A model generated the notes under the pieces. The model did not search any database. It was not told the origin of the DNA and saw nothing but the letters and a program-made list of their open reading frames with translations. The position numbers and the translations under genes are program-made. A stretch of DNA of 64,000 nt from Rhizobium mesoamericanum STM3625 (GTDB lineage: Bacteria; Pseudomonadota; Alphaproteobacteria; Rhizobiales; Rhizobiaceae). Positions 62,348 through 64,000 of the stretch are shown piece by piece (position 1 is the stretch's first letter; each line of letters opens with the position of its first letter). Location of the stretch: NCBI RefSeq assembly GCF_000312665.1, contig NZ_HF536772.1, positions 2,307,813 to 2,371,812 on the forward strand, read 5' to 3'.

Positions 62348-63017
62348 TGGTTGCTCCTCTCTAGCTCGAAGATTAGCTTGTCGATTTTGCCGGTGAACTT
62401 GAACGGCGTGTCGTAGCGATACTCGACGAGCGCCACTCCCGTGCGCGTGTCGAGGCCGACGTCGAAGGTCTCGTCCTCGGGAAACGTCACCGGAATGCCG
62501 TGCTCCAGAGAATTGCGGGCCACTTCGTTTCCGTCGACGGAGAGCACGCCAGTGCCACCCACGCCAAGACTGGTGCCGTCGGCCTTATAATCGAAGGTGA
62601 TCCGGTGCCTGCCGTGTTCCAGCTCAGGCCCTTTGATGGGGATGATGGAATCGTAGCCGGGATAGCCCGTCGCAATTTTGCCGACGACCCCGTAGCCAAC
62701 CGAGTGATGGTTGCGCCCGGTGATCAAGGCCGCCCGCGTCGGCGAGCAGAGTGACGTCGAATGGAAATTGGTGAAGCGCAGCCCCTCCTTGGCGATGCGG
62801 TCCATCGTCGGCATAGGAATGACGCCGCCAAAGGTGCTGGGCGCCCCGAAACCCTGGTCATCCGTCATGATCAGGAGCACGTTCGGCGCCCCCTTCCGTC
62901 GATGGTGGTCGTGGCACCTGGCGAACCGTGCGTGCCGGTGACTTGTTGCGCTATTCCCGGTGTGCAGCCAAGAACAACAAAACCCGCATATGCAAGCAAA
63001 CTGCGAACGATCGTCAT
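62344..63017 (-). pseudogene. Arylsulfatase pseudogene with internal deletion and frameshift
   Basis: Pieces of a type I sulfatase. First comes a signal peptide with GIAQQVTGTHGSPGATTTIDG in one frame. A frameshift follows, then GAPNVLLIMTDDQGFG and the formylglycine site CSPTRAALITG with GRNHHSVGYG. The C-terminal end follows directly (GPELEHGRHRITFDYKADG...FELERSNQ). About 400-500 residues of the catalytic domain are missing, so the product cannot be active. It overlaps the next gene by ATGA. Confidence 0.75.
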
Positions 63018-63081
63018 CTCGGCGGCGGCCCCCTCAATGTTGCAACCGGATTTCACGCACAACTCGCACAATTAGAAGTGT

Positions 63082-63204
63082 CTAATCTACCACGGAGGCG
63101 GAAGCGGGTCGAGCGTCGCCTTTGTGTGCGTAACAACCCCAAGGATCCCGTGAGGCTCGGTAATGGACGGGACGCTCCGGGGTCACTGCCAAGGCGAATT
63201 TCAT
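63082..63204 (-). CDS. 40-aa candidate small ORF
   Basis: MKFALAVTPERPVHYRASRD then PWGCYAHKGDARPASASVVD, with a good GGGAGGG six bases before the ATG. It looks like a start region joined to unrelated sequence, so it may be a decayed secreted-protein gene. Low confidence. Confidence 0.3.
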   Translation of the reverse strand: MKFALAVTPERPVHYRASRDPWGCYAHKGDARPASASVVD

Positions 63205-63406
63205 CTTACGCCCTCCCTTAAAGTTGTCCGAAAGAAGTACAATCGAAGCCTTCAACCAAGATGAGATCACGCTATGATATCGAGCTTGATCAATTCGTGG
63301 ATGTCGATCCTCGGTGAGAGAGAGGCCACGCAGGGCGTGGTTTTGAGCAAGTTCGGGCGGGGATATACAGACAGATCGGAACGTCGAGTTTTTTGGGAAG
63401 GGCGCA

Positions 63407-63625
63407 TTGACTGGCACTTCGCAGATTTTGACAATTCTCGTGTTTGCATTCGCTCCGGTCGCGGCATTTGGGCAGAGCGCACAACCTGCCTGCCGAGCGC
63501 AACGGTTTCGATCAAGGAGGCGTCAACCGTTGACGACGCGATGGTCCTCAAGGATCATAAGCGCTCCGGCGACACGCTCACCACCATCGAGGTCCTTGAC
63601 AGCAACATCGAGAAAGCCGACGACG
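63407..63625 (+). pseudogene. Relic paralogous to the sulfatase-linked secreted protein
   Basis: From TTG 63407 one frame gives a signal peptide (ILTILVFAFAPVAAFGQ). In the next frame, from 63499, comes ATVSIKEASTVDDAMVLK and GDTLTTIEVLDSNIEKADDG. This aligns with NATVSVLNKDASSVEDAVVVL and FKVDVLEGSLAKADG of the protein at 61691-62347. The middle of the family protein is missing and the two parts are out of frame. Confidence 0.55.
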
Positions 63626-63678
63626 GCCGCCTTCCGCTGGAAAGTAGCAAGCTCCGTCGGAGGAACATAAGATGCGAA

Positions 63679-64000
63679 ATGCCGCTGTGGGAGGCGCAGG
63701 CATTGAGGAATAGACGATCCAGGAGGAAGCTCAGCGGCTCCACAAAGCGCGGCACCGCGACTACTCCTTCTCAAGCTGGGCAGCCGCACCCGCCGGCGTT
63801 CAGCACACACATCAGACGGTATATTGCGGTAGCCGCCGCAGCACTGATCGTCATTGTCGGCGGCTTCCTCTATGGGCTGGAAACGAGCGACAGACCAAAA
63901 TCCACAGATCCCGTATTGCCGACCACTTTCGTCGGCAGCGATACGTGCTCCGGCTGCCACCAGGCCGAGGCAGAGCTGTGGCGTACCTCCCAGCACAAGC
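63679..64000 (+). CDS. Membrane-anchored c-type cytochrome protein, 3' partial
   Basis: The frame is open to the end of the window. A membrane anchor (YIAVAAAALIVIVGGFLYGL) is followed by TTFVGSDTCSGCHQAEAELWRTSQHK, the first heme-binding CxxCH of a multiheme or TPR-cytochrome protein. The start is uncertain: ATG 63679 is the nearest, but the frame is open from at least 63541, and GGAGG near 63721 could serve a later non-ATG start. Confidence 0.55.
   Translation, partial: MPLWEAQALRNRRSRRKLSGSTKRGTATTPSQAGQPHPPAFSTHIRRYIAVAAAALIVIVGGFLYGLETSDRPKSTDPVLPTTFVGSDTCSGCHQAEAELWRTSQHK

Overview
The window reads as chromosome of an alphaproteobacterium of the order Hyphomicrobiales, most likely the family Rhizobiaceae (Rhizobium/Sinorhizobium/Ensifer type). 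Supporting signs are the 14-subunit-type nuo operon followed by birA, rnjA and mce, the divK-pleD pair next to rpmG, a short second FtsZ (FtsZ2), the complex I accessory protein NDUFA12, DUF3572, DUF1467 and DUF2155 proteins, the short alphaproteobacterial ProS, and LexA boxes of the alphaproteobacterial GAAC-N7-GAAC type. Base composition is GC-rich with strong third-position bias, which creates long antisense shadow frames.

Layout. 1-9.8 kb (+): the tail of the complex I operon (nuoH end, I, J, K, L, M, N), then birA, rnjA and mce. 9.9-14.1 kb (+): a DUF1467 membrane protein, a 570-bp intergenic stretch, proS and the lipoprotein-release ABC genes lolC-lolD. 14.1-15.4 kb: two leftward small genes and a tiny rightward gene (28 aa) behind a LexA box. 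15.4-18.9 kb (+): dnaE. 18.9-23.2 kb: an L,D-transpeptidase, an SOS-boxed dinB, a GNAT, a HAD protein and DUF3572. 23.3-25.1 kb (+): divK-pleD. 25.1-25.8 kb: a structured RNA candidate and two terminators. 25.8-36.2 kb (-): rpmG, an MFS transporter, DUF983, rnr, topA, a dprA relic, plsY, a pyrC-like pseudo-enzyme gene and pyrB. 36.4-39.5 kb (+): an AidB-like acyl-CoA dehydrogenase, a GNAT and a TetR regulator. 39.6-49.0 kb: two small membrane proteins, ruvX, a UPF0173 hydrolase, gatC-gatA, a GNAT relic, yjhX with a divergent GNAT, DUF1294, gatB, two GNATs, NDUFA12 and DUF2155. 49.0-52.8 kb (-): aat, accC, accB, aroQ and a DsbA-like protein. 53.0-56.8 kb: an aminotransferase, a ketopantoate-reductase-like gene and ftsZ2.

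From 56.8 kb to the end the window becomes accessory and decayed: an SDR relic, a frameshifted small membrane protein, small hypothetical genes, an alpha/beta hydrolase, a GNAT, an IS3-family remnant, an arylsulfatase gene with internal deletion and frameshift, a relic paralogous to its neighbour, and the start of a c-type cytochrome protein that runs off the end.

Functional links. BirA (6.9 kb) should biotinylate AccB (51 kb), which works with AccC. GatCAB is split by about 2 kb of small genes. NDUFA12 serves the complex I encoded at the left end. DivK and PleD act in the cell-cycle phosphorelay. The most interesting observation is the 28-aa membrane peptide gene under a LexA box beside dnaE, which has the size, topology and expected regulation of the Caulobacter SOS division inhibitor SidA. 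Other points of note are a yjhX (topoisomerase I inhibitor family) gene with an attenuator-like leader and a divergent acetyltransferase, a four-hairpin sRNA candidate downstream of pleD, and loss of dprA from its usual place between plsY and topA.
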